NCBI RefSeq assembly: GCF_905220365.1
Contig: NC_061135.1
Coordinates: 8,957,501-9,021,500, forward strand
Direction of reading: 5' to 3'
Length of the DNA: 64,000 nt
Source of the DNA: Vanessa cardui
Taxonomy: Eukaryota; Arthropoda; Insecta; Lepidoptera; Nymphalidae
This document shows positions 43,677 through 55,863 of this stretch, one piece after another. The number at the start of each line of letters is the position of its first letter. Position 1 is the first letter of the stretch. Both the position numbers and the translations under genes were made by a program. Under the pieces are notes generated by a model, which worked only from the letters and a program-made list of their open reading frames with translations, was not told the origin of the DNA and did no database searches.

Positions 43677-45336
43677 TTTCAACCGACTTCCAAAAGGAGG
43701 AGGTTATCAATTCGTCTGTATTTTTTTTTTTTTTATGTTTGTTACCTCATAACTTTTCACTGGGTGGACCGATTTTGATAAATTTTTTTTCGTTTGAAAG
43801 GTAGTGCTTCCCGTGGGGTCCCATTTTTTTTTTATTTTTTTCCGATGATGGTATCCATATGAAAACGACATAAGTCTTAAATTTGCATTATGTATATGCG
43901 CGACAAATTGGTGAATAACTGAAAATCACGTTAACCAATTTTGATAATTCTTTTTTTATTGTAAAATATATACTTCAAGGGTAATTTGGTGAAAGTTTGG
44001 TAAGGTTCTGAGCACAGGATCCATGACAAAGTAACGGAACGGAAGGGAACGGAACAATTCTGAGGAGCACGTTAGCGATACTCAGTCGAATCTTTTATTT
44101 ATAGGTTATTTGGATATTTGAGTCACCTTCCGTAATGTGGTTAAGTTTATGTAATTATCATAGTCGAATATTATAATCAACTAGCTACCCACCCCGGCTT
44201 CGCACGGGTGCAATACTGGTACTAAATATACTACAGAATTTGTTTATTTACGACATCACATCGCAAACTTCTAAAATTATCAGTGTTTCTTTATTTGCTA
44301 TATTGTTCATGTATTATATACACAAACCTTCCCCTTGAAACACACTATCTTTTAAAAAAACCGCATCAAAATCCGTTGCGTAGATTTAAATATATAGGGA
44401 CAGAGAAAGCGACTTTGTTTTATACTATGTAGTGATGGAACTCCTATACGGCTCGCAGTTAGGGTGCGATATGGGGCAGAATTTCTTACCATCTTTAATC
44501 AAATTTTGTGTATGTGATGTGATGTCATATGATGTACGAAATATAGTTGGCTTTTTCAAAGTTTTTTTGCTGAGTTCGATTACAGCTCTTTCGAGGGATC
44601 CTTGTAGTTTACGCCGCGTGACGTATTAAATCCGCATTTTCGAAAGTCTATTTTTGCTTTATTCGCAAGTTTCCTTTGAAATTGTCCTCGAAGTAGTTTC
44701 TGACTCATATAAACGGAACGCTTAATCTAATCATATTAAAAAAAAATAGTTAGTCAACATCAGCTTCACTTAAAATCAAAAAATAAATAAAAATTTTAAC
44801 AAAAAGAAAAACCGACTTCAAACAAAACACTATTTTAAAACAAATGAATATGCACGAAAAAGTAATAAAAATAATTGCGTATTCAACATATTTTTTAGAG
44901 TCTCCATAAGTTAAATGAAATGAAAAATATTAGACTACTTAAAAGTCGATTAACGATTATATCATGTAGTTATAATTATATCTATCAAAAAACAATACGA
45001 GAATACTTTAACAAATATGTTTTTTACAAATTACCTTTTACACAATAATATACTGGATCAATCAAGGGGCTCGTATCGCTTCTTTCTTTTGATTGTTGGG
45101 GCAAGGGCACCGTGGCTGACACCGGCTCCAAATATACCAATAACTATAACTACATTATATAATCGTAAATCGACTTTTAAGTAGTCTAATATTTTTCATT
45201 TCATTTAACTTAGGAAGACTCTAAAAAATATGTTGAATACGCAATTATTTTTATTACTTTTTCGTGCATATTCATTTGTTTTAAAATAGTGTTTTGTTTG
45301 AAGTCGGTTTTTCTTTTTGTTAAAATTTTTATTTTG
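43677..45336 (+). mobile_element. TTTTCAACCGACTTC-family element, copy 2 (1.66 kb, both arms)
   Basis: Same order as copy 1 from TTTTCAACCGACTTCCAAAA through the D block to the arms. It keeps both inverted arms: left about 44785-44979 and right about 45140-45332, roughly 190 bp each and highly complementary (AATAAAAATTTTAAC against its complement, ACCGACTTCAAAC against GTTTGAAGTCGGT). The roughly 160-bp spacer between them runs opposite to that of copy 1: TATCAAAAAACAATACGAG comes first and TGGCTGACACCGGCTCC last. Non-coding. The class is uncertain; the foldback-like architecture is seen directly. Confidence 0.85.
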
Positions 45337-45952
45337 TATATTATAATGTCTCCAAAATAAACAAAGTTTTAAAAATCCTACAAAACAATAAATGTACAAA
45401 AGATTATAAACACATTATTTATAAAGATCTGCTATTATCTGATTTCCTTCGGCGACGATTGACCTTGGAAACTAATGCGTTACATAACAAGCATTACAAT
45501 AAGCCGAATAGTTTGTTTGGAAATATGTCACAAATGCTTTTTACGCTAAACATTGGTAATGACGAGAACAAACTTAAAAAAAAAAAACAAAACAAAATCA
45601 GACTTTCATGCTATTAAAATGTATTTCTAAATATCATGTGCGTCTAAATAACCGAAATAAACCTAAAGTATTAAGAGTAATCAATAAGTTATGTCATGTA
45701 TCCAGGCTCTAATTAGTCACAACTGGATGTCCTGTTATGTGTATTACACGAATATCATCATCATCTGTCAATAGAGAGACTTAATTAGCCTTATCCTTAC
45801 ATCGCCAATATTATTACTTTGATAGCTATGATCTTAAATCACTTGTATCTTTCTTTACACTGGCTTACCCATTCTTCAAACCATATTATGAGTTTTGCTG
45901 TTTGTTCATCGAGTAGCTGATAGGTGGGGAGGGGGATGTTAATACATACAGC
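45337..45952. other. AT-rich sequence without recognised feature
   Basis: Nothing recognised. Confidence 0.4.
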
Positions 45953-46346
45953 CAGTGGCGGATTTACCAATAGGCTAAGTAGGCTAGAGTCTAGGGCGGC
46001 AGATTTAGAGGGCGGCAAATTTAGCCCAAATTTGTTATTATCTTACAGAAATAAAAAAAAACTTATATAATATAATATAAATATAATTATATGTACACAT
46101 TACTTCTGTAATCCGTATACTCGTCACTACATAGCGGGTTGAAAAGATAATCTAGTACTGACAGAAATATCACCTAGTTCATAATCATACTAATAAAAGA
46201 AAAAAACCGATGTAATAAGGACGATTCAAAAAGTTGCAATTTCAAAATAAATGTAGGTAATTAATTTGAATTCCAAAAGTCAGTAGGGGCTGCAAAAATT
46301 TAATAGCCTACTAGCCTACTAGCGGTAATTTGTAAATCCGCCACTG
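45953..46346. mobile_element. hAT-type MITE (394 bp)
   Basis: The left end CAGTGGCGGATTTACCAATA and the complement of the right end (CAGTGGCGGATTTACAAATT) give a perfect 15-bp terminal inverted repeat with further similarity inside (GTAGGCTAG). The flanks CATACAGC (45945-45952) and CTTACGGC (46347-46354) match at 6 of 8 positions, as expected for an aged 8-bp hAT duplication. The interior is AT-rich and non-coding. The CAGTGGCGG terminus is typical of insect hAT MITEs. Confidence 0.88.
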
Positions 46347-46354
46347 CTTACGGC

Positions 46355-49300
46355 ATTACACAAATGCCACCGATTAAAAAAAGAAGCCAAAAATCTTTTC
46401 GACTTTTAAACGTCAATTAAAAGCGACTTTGTGTTTTTGTTATTGGCTAGGTTTTTTTCATACTGGCTATGTTAGTCACATATAGTTGAAGCGTATAAAA
46501 AGTATATCACCTAACAATGTAATACTTCAAAGTCAAACGAACTAAAAAATAATAAAAGCCTCGAAAAATAATTGATTGAAAGGCATAAAGCCTGCAAAGT
46601 AAAATGCACTACAAAGTAAAACAAAAAAGACGAGTTTTTTCTTTATCAGTGCATTCATAAACAAATTTGGACAATCAAGAAATTTAAACAAATCAATTAA
46701 GTTTTATAAAAAAATCAAATGATAGAGAATGTCACTCGTTATGAATTCTTAGTTTAATTGTTGACTAATATGCACTTTTTTCTCAAAACTATTGATAAAA
46801 AAAGAACAGTAAATGTGACTTGCAAGCATTGTTTATAATTGCTTTTATGGATACGGCACCGTTGGGTCAATTTCGCTTTTCTGGGCTCCAGTTAGCTCTT
46901 CCATCATGGTCCAATGTCTGCTACGTATGCCATTTTGATGGAGTATTTCTTTGTGTGAATATTTTTGCTTTTTTTCACAGAAGATAGTTCCAATGTTTGT
47001 TCCAAAAAACGGGCAAGTATTAATCATTTCAAGTTACTTAATGTTTATTCATATTATTCATATGAAATTTAAAAAAGAATATTAATTACGTTACGTAATT
47101 ATAAATACTGAGGAAGATATTTATTGTTACTAATGCATTTAAACCATATAACTTGTAACCATTTATCTAAAAATAGATTTTTGTAAAAATATATATTTTT
47201 TGTGTTTAAAGTTTTAGTCTAAAGTAGGAAACTCGAAAAACCATTGATTACGTAGACTACGATAATTAGTTGTTTGAAGGTGTGTTACATAAAAACCTTA
47301 GTTTTGTTCAAGTTACATAACAAAAACAAAATTTTAACAAAAAGAAAATGCTAATATAATTTAAAATTTTCCTACTAATGACAACGAGTTAACGCAGGCT
47401 TGTGATTATCGCTTAAAACGAATTAATGTATTTCTTCAATCATACACTGTAATATATTTTAAACGTATGTTTAATTAATATTTATAACATAATTCCAATA
47501 TAATTCAGTATTACAATATAATTCAATATGGTTTGGTACCAAAAGTCATAATATATGCATATCAAGAAATTAATTAAATGTTTTGTTAATTAAAAAAAAT
47601 ATTCGCACTGCAAGTCTTGATTGTATGTAAAAAAGTACTGGCAAAGTGCCCGGAAAATTTAATAAAGAAAATTAGCCATCCGGTTGCGTAAGCAACAATC
47701 TATTATTTTAATTATACTCTTTAACCATCACTCAAAAGGACATAAAAAAACACTTTGTCTTCATATACTTAAGTAACTATTTAATTGCGCCAAAAATAAA
47801 ATTATTTTCATTCATTTATTTCAAATATAGATTTATATATATTAAGCGAATATTTAAAATGAAATGCTGTTATATAAAGGTCGTAAAGACCTTGAAAAAA
47901 TAAATAAAACAAGAACACATAAACAAGGTACGCTGATTATATACGCTTATTACTGTCTGATATATGAGTCAATAGACTACCAAACGTGTAATTATTCAAA
48001 TTTTGACAATTATGGTAATAAATAGCATTGAAAAAATATATTTCAATGATGAGATTAGTAAAACTATGTACGAAAACATCCTTACACATAAACATTACTA
48101 ACTAATAAGGAATCATTAAATTATGAGAAAATGTAAATCTATTTCTTTTTCTAAAACTGACGAAATGTGAGCAAAATTTTATAAATCAGTTAAGTACTTA
48201 ATACATTAAAATCAAAATACATATATTTATAAATACAATTTCAAATTGGATATATTTGTAAGGATTTTATGGTGTAGCAAATATTGTACTTGCCGTACCA
48301 GAATGTAATAAAAATGTTTTTTTGTTTAAAGCAATTCAATTTATGCTTTATTCTCAAGCGAAGTGAGATACTGTGAGTGGATATTTCACCTCGTTTGAAT
48401 ATTATTTGTGAATTCCGAAAATATTGATATATCACGAAATTAAAACATTCTGCACTATTTTAATTATACAAAGGATTCTAAGAAAATAACTAAATTGTAA
48501 ACATCATAATATCATATGTTGTATTTTTCGGTAACAAAGACTGACTATATATAATAAAATAAAAATAAATTCGCTATTTCATTTATTTTATTCGGCTTCA
48601 TTTTAATATTTTAATTCTAAAATATTTTCACTATCTAATTAATAAATTAAGATTCTTAACACAATTGTTAAACAGGGGTTAAGTTATTTGGACTGTGTTT
48701 TGACTTACTTAATATTAAGTCTATGAAAAAATTTAGAATTATTTTATACAAGCTAAACCTGTGCCTTTATATGCGGGATGCAGATAACCTAGGTAAGGTT
48801 CTAATACAAACCAATACGCCCAGTTTACCCGCAAGAGGAGAATTTAAAAATAGAAGCTTATGTCGTTCCCGAGGAATCAAACTATCTCCATACTAAATTT
48901 CATCAGGTCAGATGTTTAAGCGTGTAACTGGCTAATATTAGTCATATAGGTTTAATACCAGTACATGAAATTAGCGCTTATATGAAGCGTAGTTAGTATG
49001 CTAAATTTGATATGGGTAGAACTGCGAAGCGCAGCTAATTACTTAATAATATTTTCATGTATACTAGAACATGTTTATATGTATATTAACTTAGAAGTTT
49101 TTATTCAAATAAATTTCAATAATTCGTTTAACTTTTTTCTTTTTAAATGTTATCGAGTTTCCTTATAACCAATATGAATGGAACCTTCAAGGATACCGTT
49201 ATTTATTGGTTCTATTATATACTATATCTAGTATGTCTGCTCCTTTATCTGATGAGCTCCTCTCCCCGTCGTTCGGCTGCAATAAGACCGCCTACATTAC

Positions 49301-49834
49301 GTATACGCTTTGAACATTGTTCAGCTTTTAGAGACAGCACATTTTAAACTTTTATACCATGTATTTCCGTGTACAATAAGTCATTATAATAATTATTTTT
49401 GCTTGTATATGCAATGCTATTTATGAAGCTATTCTAATATGAACTTTAAAAACAAACAAATATTGGTATCGACGCATTTTTTAATTTGTTGCTTCTACAG
49501 ATATAGATAGGTTTTTTTTTGTTTCAACGTGGTTATTATCTTAGGCGATACAATCGGAAATTAAAAAAGAAAAAGAAATTTTCTTTTTTCAATTAATGAT
49601 TAAGTATGCAAATATTTGTTTCACGAATTATGTAAATTAAATAATTAAAAACAATGTATATAAGAGCGTTAAAGTAAATCATCAGAGATAAGGCTCACAA
49701 ATGCAGATCCACTAACTGTGGATTAGCATAGTGAAATAATATCTTCATTTTTATTATTCTTAAGAGGAAGCTAGATAATCGTACGCTTAAAAGCTGTTGC
49801 TTTTATTTACACAAAAGTATTAGTAACAGAATTT
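46355..49834. other. Long AT-rich stretch without recognised gene
   Basis: About 3.5 kb. A 60-codon minus frame at 46845-47027 lies in less AT-rich DNA but has no motif that I recognise. Around 48770-49040 the wording (GAGGAATCAAACTATCTCCA, AAATTTCATCAGGTCAGATG, AACTGCGAAGCGCAGC) resembles a worn dispersed repeat. Confidence 0.4.
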
Positions 49835-50075
49835 GACCCGAGTTGGCTCAGTGGTCAAAGCGCGTACATCTTAACCAATGATTGCGGGCTAAAACCCAGG
49901 CATTGAATTTTCATTTAATAATTGCTTAATTTGTATTTATAATTCATCTTGAGACCCGGCAGTGGCGGAAAATATTGTAAGGAAACATGCAAGTGTATCA
50001 TTTCAACGCAATTCAGCCATATATGAATCCACCAGCCTACACTGGAGCAGCGTGGTCAAATACACTCCTAACTTG
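49835..50075 (+). repeat. Metulj-like SINE, copy 9 (3' tail missing)
   Basis: CCGAGTTGGCTCAGTGGTCA (A box), GCGGGCTAAAACCCAGGC (damaged B box), TTATAATTCATCTTGAG, CACCAGCCTACACTGGAGCA and CGTGGTCAAATACACTCC. Diverged, and ends before the AGGCCTTAGCCC block. Confidence 0.85.
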
Positions 50076-50261
50076 ACAACTAGTCTTTTATAAAATTACA
50101 ATTTTTTTTTCAATTGAACGATTTGATTGGTTGCCAGACAAATATAAACGTGGGTGCTGTAGAATATATTAACTATTTTTTACTTCCATCATAAGCCATT
50201 TCGAAACTAAAATGTTCCTTTTGCTTATAATAATACTGACTCACCCTTCAAATAGCATTAA

Positions 50262-50718
50262 ATATTGTTTAGTATATGCACTAGAAGTAAGGATAAGCTT
50301 ATAACGCCAAGTTTCCGACTCCGCAAAGTTAATAAATCTTTCTTGGGGCAAGGTATCCATTTCTATAATAAAATTCCGTTTTTTAACTTTGCCATCTCGT
50401 AAATTCAAATCGTTTATAAAAAATACATTGGTAAAAAAGGCGTATTATTCGATACAAGATTTTGTAGATGATAAAAAAGCGTGGAATTAATACCTGTTCC
50501 AGGCAGGATATATTAATTTTAATAATTGTATTAACTAACATGTCTGTATTTTTTTTAAATGTTGAAAAAGAGTAACTACTCAGTTTCTTGTCGGTTCTTC
50601 TCGGTTGAATCTACTTTCCGAACCGGTGGTAGCTTCACTTAATTGTTAAATGACGATTCAAAAGTGCTTGTAAAAGCCCACTTGAATAAAGTATATTTTG
50701 ATTTTGATTTTTGATTTG
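50262..50718 (+). pseudogene. Non-LTR retrotransposon 3' end: ORF2 C-terminus plus 3' UTR, copy f
   Basis: The left part translates, with interruptions, to a basic C-terminal tail (KFKSFIKNTLVKKAYYSIQD, then FVDDKKAWN) of a LINE ORF2 product. The first 100 bases match two copies at 61085 and 61430 (CCGACTCCGCAAAGT). The right part is the 3' UTR repeated throughout the window (GAACCGGTGGTAGCTTCACT, TCAAAAGTGCTTGTAAAAGC) and ends with TATATTTTGATTTTGATTTT, the simple tail. The copy is 5'-truncated and inactive. The linkage shows that the many short tails in this window are truncated LINEs and not SINEs. The clade cannot be decided without the RT domain. Confidence 0.75.
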
Positions 50719-53700
50719 CAACCTAAGCAGATTCGTTGCTCAAAACGCTAAAACTCTGTTCCCTAAGCCATTCGATAATTTTCATAATTCCATCTCTTTC
50801 TCTCTTCTCATAATACGAGTGAAACTTTGACAACAGTTTACGTTGATACGCCATTTTGATAAATGTATTCTATAAATTTTACAATTATTAAAGCCATTGT
50901 CGTATATATCATTCTGACATTTCACCCTCGTATTTTGCTGTGAGTTTCTTCCTACAAGATATCTCTATAGAGTTATTATACATTGCTTACTATTTCAACG
51001 GATTTTTATAAATTAAAAATTCAAATTTAGAACTTTTGCTTTATTAAAAAATAAGACGGTTATCTGTTTAGACATTTTTATATGTTTGTATGCCCTTTAG
51101 TAGATATGCCATATTACACATGATATTATTGATTACTACTGATTTTGTTTTGTTTTCGCTATATATACCAAGTAGTCAAATTGTTAAATTGCAAAATTGC
51201 AAACATTTTTATTTTATCAATGAATAAATTTTTCAGTCATTTCCCACACAACTTCAGAATATAACCCTCCATAAATTTATGTGACTAAGATGAAATGAGA
51301 ATGGAAAAGGGGATGAAATGACACTGTCTTTATATAAGTGAAATGTAATTATTTTTTAACAAAAAGACTAGGGATATTAAGTGTGGTCCAAAAATAAACC
51401 ACTTTTAACATGGAACGCCGACAAAATTTATTACTTCTCTAAACGTTGCTGTCTAATTCGAGCAGCGCGTTTTTATAACGAATTAATATTTAACACTTGA
51501 TTGATTAGTCTAAGCAAGGTAAAGAAAATCTGTTCAAATATTAATTAAACCTGAGCTCCTGAGGTTGTTGATTAGTCCTTGTAAATATTTACACGTCATT
51601 CTTAACTCGACCTTTTTTTAAAATTTATTTGCACTTAAGAATTTAAATTAACATGCTTTTTTTTATAATTAAAGTTATTCAAAACAAATTTCTCGCGAAC
51701 AAGATATTCGTAGTTAAAGTCGAAATATCGAACTTCATCAAATAAAAACAAAAACCATGGTAAATATAATTTACACATTATTGTTAGCTTCGTAATTTAG
51801 TTGCATTTTTTTATGGCATAGGTACCAAGTATTGAACCTCATCTGATGGAAAGTGACTATCACCGCTTGCAGACATCAAAGTTTTAGTATATAAGTTATT
51901 ATATTTTTGGGTAAATAAAAACTAAGGATGCATGTAATAAATTTGATTAATTTGTTTTTAGTTTAAAGTGAATTGTTATTTCAAAATAGGATTGAATATT
52001 TTTATCAGTTATTTTATTTCTAGTTTAGACATACCTATAATTATTAATTAAAAATCTATCGCTCCGTTATGTAATTAAAAAGCTTTATTATTGCAGCAAT
52101 TTCAATCAGCTAAGGTATAATCTATTTATGTTAAGCTTATTATATTTTTAACGAGGCAATTTATACTTTTTAGTAGAATGAATATAATATTTCAATTAGT
52201 AATTTAACACTAAGTAAATTACTTAAAAAGGTATTATTATGATCTGTCTATCTGTTCTTACTGTAATACATCTTACCAGCCTTTTGAATATTCATTTTAT
52301 ATGTTGATTAAATGTCATGTGATATCAGTGTATATTTAAATATTATATATTATACATATCGTATATCATACATAATATTGACAAATATCCAGCGTTTAAT
52401 GATTTTTATAAAAGAAAAGAAAAAAGTGATTTTATTTGATACTTTTTTTAAATAAAGTTTTGAAATTGCATTTTGACATTTTTTAAAAAAAAAGCTAAAA
52501 AACGCGATATATCAAAAATGGTTCACTTTTGGATTTTGTATATGGGGGTTAAAATGATTGCAGATCACAGATCAGCAGAGTCACCCTTATCACCTCATAA
52601 TGGATATACGTCGAATTACCAATAACCCTGTATATTATGTACGTTTGTTAAATTATTCAAGGACTGTTATCATTAAAGAAATCTTTAGAAACAAAATTTC
52701 AACCAATATGATTGCACTTTCTTCAGTTCGAAGTTTCATTCTTTCATTCAAAAAGTTATTCAGGCAATGTAATTAAAGTCGAACGAGTTGAAAGCACCTC
52801 TAGTATATTGAATACTTGAATAAACTCAGTTTTTCAAAGGTATTGTCGACCTAAGCCAATAAGAAATTCGTTATGGCTGTAAAACCGTTTCATGCATGCT
52901 GAAGGAATAACGTATTAGGCCAAATTCACATGCACGCGTGGAACTGCGCAGTGACGCACGGTGGAAGCGTTAGCAGCAGCAGATGCTGCACAATCTGGCG
53001 TTAACATTATAAGCATTGCTTTGGATGAGATAATTAACTTGTTTGTTTATTATTTTAAAAAGACAATTATATAAAATAAATAATTTCTACAAGCCTATTT
53101 GTCACTTCAAATTCTTAGTAGACACTAAACGTATATGCAATACAAGATCTAGAGCGTAGAACATAAAATTACTGTAGGAAATTTTAGTTTGATCTTGTAA
53201 TGCGATGTGAATTATTGCTCATGTGAACTTAGCTTTAAATTGAATATTATGACGAAAGAGCACTACAATTTAAAAATGGAATAAGTATGTATTTACATAT
53301 TTTATTAATGTACTGTTCACATTCATATGTAAAATCAATTAGTGGCATAAATATGACTCCCACTTACAAAACTAACTTTGTATCCTTTGACTATTGATTT
53401 AATAATACCATTGGGTAACAGATATTAATAAGCGATCTTGTGGTAATATTTATGTATATGGTCTTGTAATTACCCCTTGCCAACAACAAAGATTTGTCAC
53501 GACTATAAACATAATATGTAAAGGCAACAATGTATAGGAATAATTTTGAAGTAAAGTTCATATTTATTGGTATCGTAAAACGGGTCAGACTTCGAAACAT
53601 CTGTAAGTAAGTGTTAACTTAATTGCAAATTTCAATCAACATGATTCGTGACCTCTTAAATAACTTTGCTAAAGTTCAATATATAACGTTACGTTTGAAA

Positions 53701-54085
53701 TTGGTGTTTAATAAGTTTTCAGTCTGGAATTTTTAAATTAATGACTTTACTTTTAGTTATCTTAATACTTAATTTACGACAATAATTAATCCACAAATCT
53801 TCTGACATTAGAAGTATGTACGAATAAAATGAAAAAACAACGAATCTGCTATAAAAAGAAATTCAAAATAAGAATTCTAAAATTGAATTAAAATTACCAT
53901 AAATTTAAAAAGGAAACAGTCAAAATTAAAGAAGAAAAAAAACGTAATTTAACAAGGTAAAGTTTCTTAAAAGATATTTGTGACGAGTGAGGTCATGATC
54001 ATTAATGAAACACATTTATAATTACATATATTAACCTAAACTATAATAGATCTAGTTAAGTTATTAAACATAAAACATTTAAAAG
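50719..54085. other. Long AT-rich stretch without recognised gene
   Basis: About 3.4 kb. At 51815-51890 the words GGTACCAAGTATTGAACCTC and GATGGAAAGTGACTATCACC may be a worn fragment of repeat E. At 52900-53000 there is a less AT-rich patch (GACGCACGGTGGAAGC). No gene supported. Confidence 0.4.
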
Positions 54086-54160
54086 TAAATTAAAGTTTGT
54101 TCAAGTAGGCTTTCAGCGGCAAGAAGCTCAGTACTCTTTTCCAACATTTATAATACAAAG
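54086..54160 (-). repeat. LINE 3' tail, copy g (internally deleted)
   Basis: AAAGTTTGTTCAAGTAGGCT joins directly to TCAGCGGCAAGAAGCTCAGT and ACTCTTTTCCAACATT. The middle of the family unit, including GTGAAGCTACC, is missing. Confidence 0.7.
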
Positions 54161-54287
54161 TGATGTCAATCAGAAACAATTAAATTTCCTGTCTGAAAGT
54201 CAACAAGTTACTTACTAATAATAATTTACTCAACGCTTTTTGTCATCAATACAATCTTGTTTTAGATTATTTATATTAAAAATAGTA

Positions 54288-54600
54288 TTTCTTGGTGGTA
54301 GGGCTTTGTGCAAGCCCGTCTGGGTAGGTACTACCCCCTCATCATTTATTCTACCTCCAAATAACAGTACTCAGTATAGCTGTGTTCCGGTTTGAAGGGT
54401 GAGTAAGCCAGTGTAACAGGCACAAGGGACATGAAATCTTAATTCCCAAGGTTGGTGGCACATTGACTATGTAAGGAATAGTTAATATTTCTTACAGTGT
54501 CATTGTCTATGGGTGATGTTGATCACTTACTATCAGGTGGCTCATATGCTCGTCCGTCCGTAACCTAACCTATACCATAAAAAAAACATATTTTTTTTAA
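54288..54600 (+). repeat. Dispersed repeat E, best copy
   Basis: GGTGGTAGGGCTTTGTGCAA, GCCCGTCTGGGTAGGTACTA, TGTTCCGGTTTGAAGGGTGA, CAGGCACAAGGGACATGAAA, CACTTACTATCAGGTGGCTC, then a short A-rich end. The unit recurs on the minus strand at 39033 and 13500. This family is familiar from nymphalid genomes; whether it is a LINE 3' end or a SINE is unclear. The A-rich 3' end suggests a retroposon on this strand. Confidence 0.8.
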
Positions 54601-55648
54601 TTTAAATTTACTCGTTTTATTAAATCAACCATACTAGCGATTCTAAATAGAAATATTCGATTCACGTTGTAGTTATAGTCGGACTTATTGATTTGAGGTA
54701 AATAAAATTAGTTTTGATGCACAACGAATATCAATTCACTTGGAGTGGTCTATTTTGGTTATTTTCACATTCGGTATCATTTCACACCGTTCGTCACTCT
54801 CAATTAAAGCTGTCAACACCAAATCTATTTTCATTTAATTTTTGTCGTACATATGAACTGTTTTTATTTTTATTTTATCAACAGTGATAATTTATTTAGC
54901 TTACATTTTTACTACGCTTTATCTAGCTACGTAGAAATAATAATTTGATTGAAATTCAGGTTTTAACAATGTTTTTAAGAAAAAATTATAATTATATGCG
55001 CATTTTGCTAACAATGTTTTGTTTTCTAATTTAAATATAACTGAAACCTAAATATGCTTAATTTATAATCATGATTTTAAATTAAGCGTATATAATATTT
55101 TAATAAAAACTTTATAATTATCATTTGTAATTTTAATAAGTTACCCTCAAATTATTATTGAATAAAAAATTGTAAATTTTCTTTTTAAACTAATTTTTTT
55201 TAAAACTTTTAATTAACTGTATTAAACACTTTTTAAAAATAAGGTATTTCAGAAGCTCTTTATCGATATGATAAATATTTTAACCGATGACAACTAAAGA
55301 GTAGTTTCTAAAGTCGACGCATATAAATACAATAACAATAATTATATATTTTATGTATAAGTACTCAAATTCTCATACAACATAGTCCAATTTCTATAAT
55401 TTCAAGGACAAGAGGGTGAGAATGTGATGATGTGTGTGGTACTTTTATCTATCGACTCTGTTGAAACTTGACACACTTTAGATGTGCAGTACATTGTGAC
55501 ATAATAATGACCGCGAAATAATCCGATGAAACGTAAGATAGATTTGAGAACTCATCTGCGCCTTACAGTCACATTATCACGTATGGATCTATTTGATAAT
55601 TACCTAATATTAATTCCTTAAACATTTTTTTTAAATATTGATCAATCA
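54601..55648. other. AT-rich sequence without recognised feature
   Basis: Nothing recognised. Confidence 0.4.
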
Positions 55649-55863
55649 CATACATTACTCTGATCCCAGTGTAATTAGGATGATAAGGACGTTATGGAAA
55701 ATTAGAAGTAACGACGGTAACACAAACACTTAGACCCGAGACTACATAGAAGAAAAGAAACCTAATGAACTTTTTCTACATCGACTCCGGGAATCGAACC
55801 AGGCGGGACTTCGGAGTGGCTTATAAAAACAGTTGAATACACTAGTGGACCACGGAGGTCGTA
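55649..55863 (-). repeat. Second tRNA-derived SINE family, copy 2
   Basis: Reverse complement of the 41901 unit: CATACATTACTCTGATCCCA, CTTTTTCTACATCGACTCCG, GGGAATCGAACCAGGCGGG (B box) and GGACCACGGAGGTC (5' end). It retains GACTTCGGAGTGG between the boxes, which is shortened in the 41901 copy. Confidence 0.88.

Noticed and set aside
46845..47027. 60-codon minus frame as a possible exon
   Set aside because: No family motif, no clear splice sites; left as unassigned.
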